DNA from: Porodaedalea pini
Lineage: Eukaryota; Basidiomycota; Agaricomycetes; Hymenochaetales; Hymenochaetaceae
NCBI GenBank assembly: GCA_002794775.1
Contig: NBAY01000002.1
Span: 1,488,001-1,552,000 of the forward strand
Direction: 5' to 3'
Length of the DNA: 64,000 bases
In this document: positions 1 through 11,914 of the stretch, in pieces
How the letters are laid out: the number at the start of each line of letters is the position of its first letter
Position numbering within the stretch: position 1 is the first letter of the stretch
The notes under the pieces: generated by a model
Told to the model about the DNA's origin: nothing
Seen by the model: only the letters and a program-made list of their open reading frames with translations
Databases searched by the model: none
Program-made: the position numbers and the translations under genes

Positions 1-1390
1 AGAGGAACAACAGTGGGCCCTACCCTCATCCTCATGGTTTGATCCAGATCGCGCTTCGTACGTCGCAACCGACAGCAAGCACGTCACCCACAACATCTGG
101 TGGAGTGACATCAGACACGCTTGGTACTCGACTAACGAACAAGCTCAATGAGTTTGGTGGGCACCTCAAACCCCTTGCGCACCATCGTCCCCTACCATCT
201 CGACATCGTCGGTCATCCTTCCCAGTGAACCAGGAGGCTATCGTACACCCCATAGAGATTCATCACCGCCAACACCTCCCGAACACCTATCCCGCACACC
301 AGCACCGACAATGTTGACGTCTATGGGTTTCACTCAGCAACAACAATGGGAGCTCGCAGCGTTAATCGCTGTGGCCTTTACTCAGCAAGCGGTGAATGTC
401 CCCGCTGCACAAGCCGGGAATGCCCCACCCCCCAACATTGATGTCGCCCAGCCATGCAAATTCGCTGGTGGTGACGATTACCTCGATTTCAAGCGCAAAG
501 TCCTTCTCTTCATCTCGGCAAACCCAATGAGATACCCCTCATCATCGAGCAAGATCTACGTCGTGCTCTCCTATCTCAAGGGTGGCAACACATCAATGTG
601 GGCGCAGAACTATGTCCAGGAATTCACGATAAGCGGGGTCATGAGTTTCACAGATAGCTGGACCAGGTTCCAGGAACGACTGGATGCCTCGTTCGATGAT
701 CCAAACAGAAAGGAGAAGGCCCTGAAAGAATTCCGAGAGAAAATTCAGAAGGACCTCTCGGCCGACGAGTTCTTCCAGAGGCTCGATGTGATCATCAAGG
801 CGGCAGACCTGAAGGATGACAGCGTAATCTGTGATTGCCTGAAACGTGCAATGAACATAGAGGTGGTCCGCAGAGTGTTAAGGTCAACCCTGGTCCCGAC
901 AACATACAATGCCTGGAAGAAAAAGGCCATCGAGATCGATCGTGGTGAACAGCAGATCCAGGCCATCCAGCGAGGCTGCGCGCTACCCCTCCAGCGCCCT
1001 CTGCAGCAGCAGGCACTGCCCGCTCGACGACCGTTCGTGCCACTGCACTCCAACAAGCGCGACGCAACTGGCGTCACCTTTGGAGGTGCAGGCCAGCCAA
1101 TGGACATCTTGATGAACGAGGCACAACGCCGACATGCATGCTGGATCTGCAGTGGGCTGGATCACTTTAAGAACAAGTGCCCACAAGGAAAACCAATCAT
1201 CCAGCGCATGCTGGAGCTGATGGCACCAGGTGAGCGTTGCCTCCTCGCTGACGAGCTCGGTGCGATGAAGGAATTGGCCTTCAAGGAAGTCGTAGACACT
1301 CAGAGGTCGACTGTGGAGGACTATGTGGAGGAAGAAGGTGATGATGAAGAGGTTGTCGACTCGCAGGGTTTTGCGAGTGGTCAGGCATAG
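1..1390 (+). pseudogene. Gyp-3 gag, 5' truncated by the window, one early stop
   Basis: Gag capsid polyprotein that would coat the element RNA. The in-frame reading matches Gyp-4 gag. It includes the WWSD motif near 100-115, the capsid-like part with GGDDYLDF near 470, and a C-X2-C-X4-H-X4-C zinc knuckle (CWICSGLDHFKNKC) near 1140-1180. A TGA at 149-151 lies in frame at a position aligned with an arginine codon in Gyp-4. From ATG 311 the remaining 359 codons are open to the TAG at 1388-1390. The end overlaps the frameshift cassette at 1366-1408. Confidence 0.85.
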
Positions 1391-1408
1391 CCACCGGAGT
1401 GACTGACT
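1366..1408 (+). promoter_or_regulatory. Gyp-3 gag-pol -1 frameshift cassette
   Basis: GGGTTTT at 1366-1372 is phased as G GGT TTT in the gag frame, the X XXY YYZ form. Six nt later GGTCAG (1379-1384) can pair with CTGACT (1403-1408; the outer pair is G-U). The gag TAG is in the loop. The pol frame is -1 relative to gag. Confidence 0.7.
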
Positions 1409-1637
1409 GAGAAGTTCCAAAGGTTTCAAGTTCGGATCTGTTAAAATATAGTCAACCGCCTGTACAATATCTAGATGCAAACGGCGTCGATGACTTTTCC
1501 AACTACGAAAACCCTACTGGTGTGAGCGAAGAAGGCATTGAAGAGAAGTTGTTCATGAGGGGAACTGGCGGATGCCAGCTGGACCTCCTCCTGAACGTTG
1601 GACACAGCGTAGCGGGTGAGACAAGAGAGGTGGATGC

Positions 1638-2059
1638 TGTTAGGTGGGAGCCTGGGGGACGACTCGGACTGGGCAGATCTCGGCTGACTATCGTCTGGGA
1701 CATGCTATACTTGAGAGTAGACTCGGGACACACTTACTCAGGCTAGGTCGTCGCAGAGGTAAGAGGATTAATACCAGTCTAAACTAATACAAGGGGGGCG
1801 AGTCTCACCTAGGTCGTCATGGAGGTAAGAGGAAAAGCAGAACAAGGAGTTCATGCGACTCCTGAGACCTCTTATAGCGGCGACCGTGGGACTATATTAT
1901 CTAAAGTTACATAAACGAGCAGAATGGAACGAATGAAGGTCATGTGGAGGGAGTGTGAGAAATGATTGAAAAGACGATTAAATATAATGAGAAGGATCGA
2001 TTAAAAGAAAGAAAATGATAAAAGGAAAATAAAAGAAAGGAAAAGTTCGAGTCCTAACA
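1638..2059 (-). repeat. Gyp-2 3' LTR
   Basis: 422 bp, reverse complement begins TGTTAGGACT and ends CTAACA. It directly abuts the pol stop codon (TAA at 2060-2062 on the minus strand). Its left edge meets Gyp-3 target sequence GATGC. Confidence 0.93.
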
Positions 2060-2383
2060 TTACCCCCCCCTCAAGGTTGGGCGTCCCGACCAACCAAGAT
2101 CGAGGTCATCTGGCTCGGTGTCGACGAAGCGTGGGCGGAGTCGTTGGCGAGGAATGTCAAGTTTACAAGGAGCGCCAGGGTGTTTTCGATAGAATTCAGC
2201 GATCGCCTCTTTTGCATTCTCGCCGAAGTCTGTCTCAGGCTGCCAAGTCGGTTCATTGTATCTGACCCACTTGACGAGGTACTGTAGCTTTCCTCGGTGC
2301 AGACGCGAGTCTAGAACCTCCTCGATCTCGTACTCCTCTTCATTGTCGACGATGTCAGGAGGCAGCGGTGCTGGCTGTTTCTG
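2060..2383 (-). pseudogene. Gyp-2 pol C-terminus with chromodomain
   Basis: This is the detached 3' end of Gyp-2 pol, cut off by the Gyp-1 insertion at 2383/2384. It encodes a chromodomain (EEYEIEEVLDSR, then LQYLVKWVRYNEPTWQPE) followed by a basic tail. In chromoviruses this domain binds modified histones and steers integration to heterochromatin. The frame is open to TAA at 2060-2062, and the polypurine tract (G-run) forms the last codons. Confidence 0.88.
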
Positions 2384-2796
2384 TGTTAGAACCTGAACTT
2401 TCACCTTTTCCTTTATTCTCCCTTTTACCATTTCCTTTATTATATTCGTCCTTTTCATCATATTTACCCATCTTACACAATCATTCCCACACTGCCTTCA
2501 TTCGTTCCATTCCCACTCGTTAGGTAATGTTAGGTAATATAGTCTCACGGTCATCGCTATATAAGGTCTCAGGAATCGCATGAACTCCTTGTTCTGCTTT
2601 TCCTCTTACCTCTGCGATGACCTAGGTGAGACTCGTCCCCCTTGTATTAGTTTAGACTTGTATTAATCCTCTTACCTCCACGACGACCTAGCCTGAGTAA
2701 GCGTGTCCCGAGTCTACGCTCGAGTACAGCACGTCCCAGACGACAGTCAGCCGAGACCTGCCCAGTCCGAGTCATCTCCCGGACTCCCGCCTAACA
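2384..2796 (+). repeat. Gyp-1 5' LTR with TATA box
   Basis: 413 bp, TGTTAG...CTAACA. TATATAA is at 2558-2564. 33 nt downstream the sequence GTTCTGCTTTT (2591-2601) is the predicted RNA 5' end. It contains two copies of a 24-bp direct repeat (beginning CCTCTTACCTC) about 66 bp apart. Confidence 0.93.
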
Positions 2797-2797
2797 T

Positions 2798-2808
2798 AAA
2801 AGCAGAAC
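2798..2808 (+). other. Gyp-1 primer-binding site, self-complementary to the LTR RNA start
   Basis: AAAAGCAGAAC begins one nt after the 5' LTR and is the exact reverse complement of GTTCTGCTTTT at 2591-2601. I found no match to an initiator-tRNA type site. This fits Tf1/sushi-type self-priming. Confidence 0.7.
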
Positions 2809-3518
2809 CTCACCCAGGCTCATCCCCAGCGTACGTCGTCGCTGTCGACTCGCCCTCACTCGGTCTAGAGGAGTACTCCCCTCGAAGGACCTGACGTGTA
2901 AACCCCCTAAACGACAAACCTCAACCCTGCCCGGACGTTTCCGGACGTTCGTGTATTAAGTAATCATTCCAAACAACCTTTCCCGACCCTGGCTCTCAGG
3001 ATTAGCCTCTGGTGGAGCACGCACCTGACGTGGACGTGGGTGACCAGACGAGTACAAACTTCGACAACAATCTCGTTTGTGATCTCACTCGGATCCTACC
3101 GCCTCGTCATCAACTTCGCTGACGAACCCGCTCAACGTTGGCGTAACCCCGGTACCAACGCACACCCGATCCCTGTTCCTCCTCCATCGTCAACATAGAT
3201 CTCGACGAGGAACAACGTCGTGCTCTCCCGTCTCGTTCCTGGTACAACGAGGAACGCTGCTCCTGGTTCACGGTTACTCAAACAGGCGTTGAATACGTTA
3301 TCTGGTGGCGTCCAGAGAAAGGACTCTGGTATTCGACGCTTGAAGGAGGAAGAAGATTAAAGTGGGCTCCTGCGCCGATAGATCAGACAACCCCGATTTC
3401 GCCAGCGCTTTCGACGTCAACCATCCTCCCACCGATCCCAGGACCGTATAGAGAAGCGCGACGAGATTCATCACCACCAACCCCCCCTGAGCGACAAACG
3501 GACACGCCTAGAACAACA

Positions 3519-4592
3519 ATGTCGACGGGAGGCTTCAACACACAACAGTTGGAGCAAATCGCGGTGATCGTAGCGGGCGCCTTCGCTCACCAAGCTGCAA
3601 ACACCCCAGCGGGCCCTAGTACCGCTGCTGTACCAAACATCGACGTCGCCCGACCACATGAATTCACTGGTGGTGACGATTACCTCGACTTCAGACGTGA
3701 AGTCCTTCTTTTTGTATCCGCAAATCCAAATCGATACCCTACGTCAGAGAGTAAGATTTATGTAGCTCTCTCCTACCTGAAGGGTGGTAATGCGGCAATG
3801 TGGGCGCAGAACTATGTCGAGGAGTCGACAACGTCGGGAATCGTCACCTTCACCGACAGCTGGGAAAGATTCCAGGAACGACTCGACGCCTCGTTCGACG
3901 ACCCAAATCGCAAGGAGAAAGCGCTGAAGGATTTCTGAGATAAGGTTCAGAAGGACCTAACCGCGGACGAGTTCTTCCAGAAGTTCGACGTGATCATTAA
4001 GCGCGCCGAGCTGAAAGACGACAGCGTCATCTGCGATCGCCTCAAGCGAGCGATGAACATCGAGGTGGTCCGTGGAGTGCTAAGGTCGACGCCAGTCCCC
4101 ACGAAATACGAGGATTGGAAGAACAAGGCGATCGAAATAGACCGCGGCGAACAGCAGATTCGCGCTATCCAACGAGGACGCGCCTTTCTTCCCCCTCCTC
4201 GCCTACCACAACAAGCACCCCCAGCTTGCCGTCAGGTAGCGGCCCCTCACGTCGATAGATGTGACGCGACCGGCGTCACCTTCGGAGGCGCTGGCCAGCC
4301 GATGGACGTCTCAATGAATGAGGCACAACGACGACGCGCGTGCTGGATCTGTGGCGGGTTGGGCCACTTCAAGGACAAGTGCCCGCAAGCGAAACCGATC
4401 ATCCAGCGCATGCTGGAACTGATGGCGCCAGGCGAACGTCATGTCCTCGCCGACGAGCTCGGAGCAATGAAGGAGTCTGCCTTCGAGGAAGTCGTAGACA
4501 CTCGGAGGTCGACTGTGGAGGACTATGTGGAGGAAGAAGACAATGACGAAGAGGTCGTCGACTCGCAGGGTTTTGCAAGTGGTCAGGCGTAG
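3519..4592 (+). pseudogene. Gyp-1 gag, one nonsense codon
   Basis: Gag polyprotein. The first in-frame ATG is 3519 (MSTGGFNTQQ), although homologous sequence is open further upstream. Capsid-like region with GGDDYLDF, then a CCHC knuckle (CWICGGLGHFKDKC) near 4342-4383 and an acidic tail. TGA at 3936-3938 replaces the CGA found in Gyp-4, so the product ends after 139 codons. The second part is open from 3990 to TAG 4590-4592 in the same frame. It overlaps pol by the frameshift window. Confidence 0.9.
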
Positions 4593-4610
4593 CCATCGGG
4601 ACGACTGACC
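4568..4610 (+). promoter_or_regulatory. Gyp-1 gag-pol -1 frameshift cassette
   Basis: Heptamer GGGTTTT at 4568-4574 is read G GGT TTT in gag. A 6-nt spacer follows, then GGTCAG (4581-4586) pairing with CTGACC (4605-4610). An inner CGT/ACG stem (4588-4590 with 4601-4603) and a 10-nt loop holding part of the gag stop complete it. Confidence 0.75.
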
Positions 4611-7600
4611 GAGAAGAACAAGGGACTTCGACTCTGAACTCGTTAAAATATAACCAACCGTCTGTACAATACATAAATGCGAACGACGTCGATGGTTTTC
4701 CCGAGTACAAAGTCCCCACCGGTGTGAAGGAAAGTGAAGAGTATGAGCAGCTGTTCATGAGAGGAACTGGCGGACGCCAGCTGGACCTTCTCCTGAACGT
4801 CGAACACAGCGTGGAAGGTGAAGTGAGGGAGGTGGACACACACGCGCTCGTAGATTCGGGATGTACGGGATCATGCATTGACGTGAGATTCGTCGAACGG
4901 TATGGCCTGGAGACGAAGCGTTATATCCGGCCCCTTGCAGTACTCAATGCTGACGGCACACACAACGAAGCCGGGTTGATTGAGGAGTACGTCGACATTG
5001 AACTTACAATTGGTCACCATAAGGAACAGATCGTCCTAGCGGTAACCTCACTGGCGTCGTCCAACATCTTCCTGGGGTACGACTGGCTTCAACGACACAA
5101 CCCAGAGGTCGACTGGAAGATGGGTACACTTGACTTTACGCGCTGCCCGAGTGAATGTGTGATCGAAAGGAAGCAGGTGGAGCAGATGAGGAGGGTGAGT
5201 GAGATGCAAATGGACAAGGCGTCCTGGCCCGCGTACCTCAACGACTACGCCGACGTTTTCAGCGAAAAAGGTTTTGAGAAGCTGCCGGAACACCGACCCT
5301 GGGACCATGTCATCGACTTGAAACCCGACTTGAAACCGAGCGACTGTAAGATCTACCCGCTCACGCCAACTGAGCAGCAGTCACTCAAGGACTTCCTTGA
5401 TGAAAATCTGAAGTCGGGTCGCATTCGACGGTCGATATCGCCCATGGCGTCGCCCTTCTTCTTCATAAAGAAGGCCGACAAATCGCTACGCCCGATCCAG
5501 GATTACCGTAAGCTCAATGACGGTACAATCAAGAACAAGTACCCCCTCCCTCTCATTGACGAACTTGTCGACAAGGTCAAGAAAGTGAAGTACATCACTA
5601 AGCTTGACCTTCGCTGGGGGTACTACAATATCCGGATCCGCGAGGGTGACGAATGGAAGGCAGCTTTTCGCACGAACATGGGCCTCTTCGAACCAACGGT
5701 CATGTTTTTTGGCCTTTGCAACACGCCGGCCACGTTCCAGGCCTTTGTCAACCACATCTTTAAGGACCTAATCTATGCAAACTTGATCATCGTATACCTC
5801 GACGACATCCTGATCCTCTCACAGAAACCATTGAGGAGCATATTGACACGTCGAGGCGTGTACTCTAGATCCTCCGAGAAAATGGCCTGTACCTGAAGCC
5901 GGAGAAGTGTGAGTTTGATGCCAAAGTCGTCAAATACCTCGGCCACATCATCGGCAATGGTGAGATCAAGGCTGACCCGGCAAAGACGGAGGCCATTGCG
6001 AACTGGCCAGTCCCACGGAACCTCAAGGAGCTGCAACAGTTCCTCGGTATGGGAAACTGGTTAAGACGGTTTATTAAGGACTACAGCAAGGTGGTCCGAC
6101 TGTTGACGTCGTTAATGGGCAAGAAGGACTGGGTATGGGAGACCGAACAGCAGGAAGCGTTCGAGGAGCTGAGATGACGTCTCTGCTCACCTCCAGTCCT
6201 AGCCATCGCCAATGACGAGGGCCCTTTCCACGTAGAAGCGGACTCGTCAAACTTTGCGCTCGGTGGTGTGTTGTTGCAGAAGCAGGAAGGGAAGTGGAGG
6301 GTGATCGCCTACAGGTCAGAGGCACTTGAACCAGCGGAACGAAACTACGAGATCTATGACAAGGAGATGCTCGCGATCGTTTCGGCGCTCAAGGAGTGGC
6401 GGCAATACCTCCTTGGCGCTCGCCACAAGATTGAAATCTGGTCCGACCACGCCAACCTCACCTACTTCAGGTCGGCGCAGAAGCTGAGCTATCGCCAAGC
6501 TCGCTGGCGGACCGAACTTGAAGAATTCGACTTCCACCTTGAACACAAGTCGGGCAAGACGATGGGCAAGGCCGACCTGCTATCGCGTATGGCGGGCTAT
6601 GATCAAGGCAAGGATGACAACGATGGGGTCGTGTTCATCAAGAATAAGTGGCTGAACCGTGGAGTGGTGCGGACATCGCGCAACAAAGTGGTAGAACGAG
6701 TGGGTGAAGCGCAGAAGGCGCAGGACGAGTCGGAGAGGCCGATGGGAATGACAGAGGTCGACGGATTGTGGCGCATGAAAAACAAGGTATACGTGCCATC
6801 GTCAATGAAGGAGGCCGTATTACGGGAATGTCATGACTCGGTACTGGCTGGACACCCAGGAGCGTCAAAAACGGTGGAACTCGTCCGACGAGACTTCTGG
6901 TGGACGTCGATGTTCTCCAACGTCAGAGCGTATGTCCGAGGGTGTGATCGCTGCCAGCGAACAAAGGCTCTGAGGGCATCGAGGTCGAGGCCACTTCACC
7001 CGAACACGATCCCGGAAGGTCCATGGGAAATTGTCACGGTCGACCTCATCGGAGAACTCCCGGACTCCAAGGGACACAACGCAATCTGCGTTTTCGTCGA
7101 CAGGTTCTCGAAACAGATGCACGCGATCCCGACGACGACAAAGTTGTCGGCGGAAGGCATGGCTCAACTGTACCGCGACCATGTCTTCCGCCTCCACAGC
7201 TTGCCAAAGAAGATCATCCATGACCGAGGCACGCAGTTCGACGCATCGATGATGAAGGAGCTGTACAAACTCCTACACATCGAAGGCAACCCGTCAACGG
7301 CGTATCACCCACAGACAGATGGTCAGACGGAACGCGTTAACCAAGAGCTTGAACAATATCTTAGGCTCTTCGTAAACCATCGACAATCGGACTGGAAGGA
7401 CTGGCTCCCCCTCGCGGAGTTCGCGTATAATAACCGCGAGCATTCGGCGACAAAGATGTCTCCTTTCTACGCGAACGCAGGACGTCACCCCTTAAGCTTT
7501 GACACGATACGAACCTCGTCTGCCAACATGTCGGCGGAAGAATTCGCGAAGCACATAAAGGAGACTCATCGGGTTGCGAAGGACAACTTGGTCAAAGCGG

Positions 7601-8190
7601 CAGACGACATGAAACGCTATCACGACCGGACAGCAGGGATTTCGGTTGAGTACAAGGCTGGGGACAAGGTTTTCCTTGACGGGCGAAACATCAGCACAGA
7701 CTCGCCGACAAAGAAACTCGCTGACAAATGGTATGGCCCCTTCGAAATCGTTGACAAGGTGGGAGCAAGCGCGTACAAGCTCAAGCTCCCAAAGCGATGG
7801 AAAAAGGTCCACCCGGTCTTCAACGAAGCACTGCTAAAGCCCACCGTCGAACTGTCCTTCGAGAGCCAAAGACAACCAGCACCGCCGCCACCTGACATCA
7901 TCAACAATGAGGAGGAGTACGAGATTGAGGAGGTTCTAGACTCGCGCCTGCACCGAGGGAAACTACAGTACCTTGTCAAGTGGGTCGGCTACAATGAACC
8001 TACTTGGCAGCCTGAGACGGACTTCGGTGAGAACGCGAAGGAGGCGATCGCTGAGTTCTACCTCAAACATCCCGGTGCACCTCGAAAACTCGACATCCCT
8101 CATCAACGACTCCGTCTGCTCTTCGTCGACACCGAGCCTGACGACCGCGATCATGGTTGGTCGGGACGCCCAACCTTGAAGGGGGGGTAA
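4568..8190 (+). pseudogene. Gyp-1 pol (protease-RT-RNase H-integrase-chromodomain), two lesions
   Basis: Pol polyprotein entered by -1 frameshifting. Aspartic protease DSG near 4855. RT from about 5330 with YLDD near 5797-5808. RNase H from about 6235 (EADSSNFALG). Integrase zinc finger near 6830-6960, catalytic core with HDRGTQFD near 7218, chromodomain near 7910-8080. Two extra nt near 5823-5828 shift the frame and lead to a stop at 5894-5896. TGA at 6175-6177 replaces CGA. After it 640 codons are open to TAA 8188-8190, which touches the 3' LTR. The purine run GAAGGGGGGG at 8178-8187 is both the last codons and the polypurine tract. Confidence 0.92.
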
Positions 8191-8603
8191 TGTTAGAACC
8201 TGAACTTTCACCTTTTCCTTTATTCTCCCTTTTACCATTTCCTTTATTATATTCGTCCTTTTCATCATATTTACCCATCTTACACAATCATTCCCACACT
8301 GCCTTCATTCGTTCCATTCCCACTCGTTAGGTAATGTTAGGTAATATAGTCTCACGGTCATCGCTATATAAGGTCTCAGGAATCGCATGAACTCCTTGTT
8401 CTGCTTTTCCTCTTACCTCCGCGACGACCTAGGTGAGACTCGTCCCCCTTGTATTAGTTTAGACTTGTATTAATCCTCTTACCTCCGCGACGACCTAGCC
8501 TGAGTAAGCGTGTCCCGAGTCTATGCTCGAGTACAGCACGTCCCAGACGACAGTCAGCCGAGACCTGCCCAGTCCGAGTCGTCTCCCGGACTCCCGCCTA
8601 ACA
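8191..8603 (+). repeat. Gyp-1 3' LTR
   Basis: 413 bp, same length as the 5' LTR with five differences, all CpG to TpG or CpA. The right edge ends CTAACA and is followed by target duplication TTCTG. Confidence 0.94.
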
Positions 8604-11600
8604 TTCTGGCTCTCGAAGGACGGTTTGATGGCAGGCTTCAGTAGTGCCTCATTGAAGACCGGGTGGACCTTTTTCCATCGCTTGGGGAGCCTGAGTTTGT
8701 ATGCACTGGCTCCCACCTTGTCGATGATCTCAAAGGGACCATACCATTTGTCGGTGAGCTTCTTCGTTGGCGAATCTGTGTTGATGTTCCGCCCATCGAG
8801 GAAGACCTTGTCTCCAGCCTTGTACTCAACCGAAGTTCCTGCCGTCCGGTCGTGGTAACATTTCATGTCATCTGCTGCCTTGACCAGGTTGTCCTTCGCA
8901 ACACAATGAGTCTCCTTAATGTGCTTTGCGAATTCTTCTGCCGACATGTTGGCAGACGAGGTTCGTGTTGTGTCAAAGCTCAAGGGGTGACATCCTGTGT
9001 TTGTGTAGAAGGGGGACATCTTCGTCGCCGAGTGTTTGCGGTTATTGTATGCAAACTCCGCGAGAGGTAGCCAGTCCTTCCAGTCCGATTGCCGATGGTT
9101 AACAAAGAGTCGAAGATACTGTTCGAGCTCTTGGTTGACGCGTTCCGTTTGACCATCCATCTGTGGGTGATATGCCATTGACGGATTGCCTTCGATGTGC
9201 AGGAGCTTGTACAGTTCCTTCATCATTGACGCATCGAACTGCGTGCCTCAGTCATGGATGATCTTCTTTGGCAAGCCATGGAGACGGAAGACGTGGTCAC
9301 GGTACAACTGGGCCATGCCTTCTGCTGACAATTTCATCATCATCGGGATCGTGTGCATCTGCTTCGAGAACCTGTCCACAAAGACGCAGATCGCGTTGTG
9401 TCCCTTGGAGTCCAGGAGTTCTCCGATGAGATCGACTGTGATGACTTCCCAAGGAGCTTCCGGGACTGCATTTGGGTGAAGCGGCCTCAACCTTGATGCC
9501 CTCAGAGGCTTTGTCCGCTGACAGCGATCACACCCTCGGACATATGCTCGGACGTCGGAGAACATCGACGTCCACCAGAAGTCTCGACGGACAAGCTCCA
9601 CTATTTTTGACGCTCCTGGGTGTCCCGCCAGAACCGAGTCATGACATTCCCACAATACGGCTTCCTTCATTGATGACGGCATGTACACTCTGCCTTTCAT
9701 GCGCCACAACCCGTCGACCTCTGTCATCCCCGTCGGCCTCTCCGACTCGTCCTGTGCCCTCTGCGCGTCACCCACTCATTCCAACACCTCCTCACATGAC
9801 GTCCTCACCACTCCACGATTCAGCCACTTGTCTTTGATGAACACAATGTCGTCGTTGTCATCCTTTCCCTCATCATAGCCTGCCTTGCGCGACAGTAAGT
9901 CTGCCTTGCCCATCGTCTTTCCCGACTTGTGCTCGAGGTGGAAGTCGAATTCTTCAAGCTCTGTTCACCAGTGAGCTTGTCGATAGCTCAGCTTTTGTGC
10001 CGACCTGAAGTAGGTGAGGTTGGCATGATCAGACCAGATCTTGATGGGGTGACGGGTGCCAAGGAGGTATTGCCTCCACTCCTTGAGCACCGAAACGATC
10101 GCGAGCATCTCCTTGTTGTAGATCTCGTAGTTCCGTTCCGCTGGCAGGAGTGCTTCCGACCTGTAGGCGACCACCCTCCACTTGCCTTCCTGTTTCTGCA
10201 ACAACACGCCTCTGAGTGCGAAGTTCAACGAGTCCGCCTCGACACGGAAAGGGCCCTCGTCATTGGCGATGGCCAGGACTGGAGGTGAGCAGAGACATTG
10301 TCTCAGCTCCTCGAATGCTTCCTGCTGTTTGGTCTCCCATACCCAGTCCTTTTTACCTGTTAGCGACGTCAGTGGATGGACTATCTTGCTGTAGTCCTTG
10401 ATGAACCATCACAGCCAGTTGCCCATGCCGAGGAATTGCTGTAGCTGCTTGAGGTTTCATGGAACCGGCCAGTCTGCGATTGCCTCTGTCTTCGCCAGGT
10501 CAGCCTTGATTTTGCCATTGCCGACGATGTGCCCGAGGTACTTCACGGTCTTAGCGTTGAACTCGCATTTTTCCGGCTTCAGGTACAGGCCGTTTTCTTG
10601 CAAGATCTGAAGGACACGCCTTGACGTCTCGATGTGTTCCTCAAGAGTTTGTGAGAGAATGAGGATGTCGTCGAGATAGACGATGATCAAGTTGTCGTAG
10701 ATCAGTCCCTTGAAGATGTGGTTGACAAAGGCCTGGAATGTCGCCGGTGCATTGCAAAGACCAAAGAACATGACCATAGGTTCGAAGAGGCCCATATTCG
10801 TGCGAAACACTGCTTTCCACTCGTCACCTTCACGGATCCGGACGTTGTAGTATCCCCATCGAAGGTCAAGCTTAGTGATGTACTTCGCTTTCTTGACCTT
10901 GTCGACAAGTTCGTCGATGAGAGGGAGGGGATACTTATTCTTGATCGTACCGTCGTTGAGTTTTCGATAATCCTGGATCGGGCGTAGGGACTTGTCGGCC
11001 TTCTTGATGAAGAAGAAGGGCGAGGCCATTGGCGAGATTGACTTTTGTATGCGGCCTGACTTCAGGTTTTCTTCGAGGAAGTCCTTTAATGACTGCTGTT
11101 CCGTCGGCGTCAGCAGATAGATCTTGCAGTCGCTCGGCTTGAAGTCGGGTTTCAGATCGATGACGTGGTCCCAGGGGTGGTGTTCCGGTAGCTTCTCGAA
11201 TCCTTTCTCTGAGAAGACGTCAGCGTAGTCGTTGAGATATGCGGGCCAGGATGCCTTGTCCATTCACACTTCTCTCACCCCCCTCATCCTCCTCATCTCT
11301 TCCACGGCCTCCTTTATGATTGTGCACTCCTCCGGGCAACGGGTGAATTCAATCAAACCCGCCTTCCAGTCAACCTCCGGGTTGTGACATCGAAGCCAAT
11401 TGTAACCAAGGAAGATGTTTGATGATGCCAGCGATGTCACCGCAAGGACAATCCTCTCCCTGTGGTGCCCAATCATAAGCTCGACGTCGACGTATTCTTC
11501 GATCAACCCGGCTTCATTGTGTGTGCCGTCGGCATTGAGCACTGCGAGAGGCCGAATGTATCGTTTGGTTTCCAACCTGTATCGTTCGACGAACCTCACG

Positions 11601-11914
11601 TCGATGCATGATCCTGTGCATCCTGAATCCATGAGGGCATGCGCATCCACCTCTCTCGTCTCACCCGCTACGCTGTGTCCGACGTTCAGGAGGAGGTCCA
11701 GCTGGCGTCCGCCAGTTCCTCTCATGAACAACTGCTCATACTTCTCATCCTTATTCACACTGGTGGGGACTTCGTAATTGGGAAAACCATCGACGTTGTT
11801 TGCATCTATGTATTGTACAGATGGTTGGTTATATTTTAGCGAACCCGGATTCGAAGTCCCTTGTTCTTCTCGGTCAGTCGCCCCGATGGCTACGCCTGAC
11901 CACTTGCAAAACCC
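8604..11914 (-). pseudogene. Gyp-2 pol, main part, several stops
   Basis: Minus-strand pol from the frameshift heptamer (11908-11914) down to the Gyp-1 insertion. The order is protease (DSGCTG near 11630), RT with YLDD near 10680, RNase H near 10210, integrase zinc finger near 9660 and core. All segments share one frame, so there are no indels. Stops are TCA on the plus strand at 11264, 10457, 9965 and 9248; the last three align with CGA or CGG arginine codons in sister copies. The gene resumes at 2383 with the chromodomain. Confidence 0.9.
11872..11914 (-). promoter_or_regulatory. Gyp-2 gag-pol -1 frameshift cassette
   Basis: On the minus strand GGGTTTT (11914-11908) is followed after 6 nt by GGTCAG (11901-11896), which pairs with CTGACC (11877-11872). 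The gag TAG (11892-11890) is in the loop. Same layout as in the other three copies. Confidence 0.72.

Larger units (their letters stand above)
2384..8603 (+). mobile_element. Gyp-1: complete plus-strand Ty3/gypsy chromovirus
   Basis: It is 6,220 bp with two 413-bp LTRs (2384-2796 and 8191-8603) and a perfect target duplication TTCTG at 2379-2383 and 8604-8608. It is inserted in the pol gene of Gyp-2, in opposite orientation. The LTRs differ at only five sites, all CpG transitions. Gag has one stop. Pol has one small indel near 5823 and one stop. It is recently inserted but not autonomous. Confidence 0.95.

Noticed and set aside
8604..8858. Plus-strand frames after the Gyp-1 3' LTR as a captured host gene or env
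   Set aside because: This is the antisense of Gyp-2 integrase. No env-like or extra gene exists between pol and the LTR in any copy.
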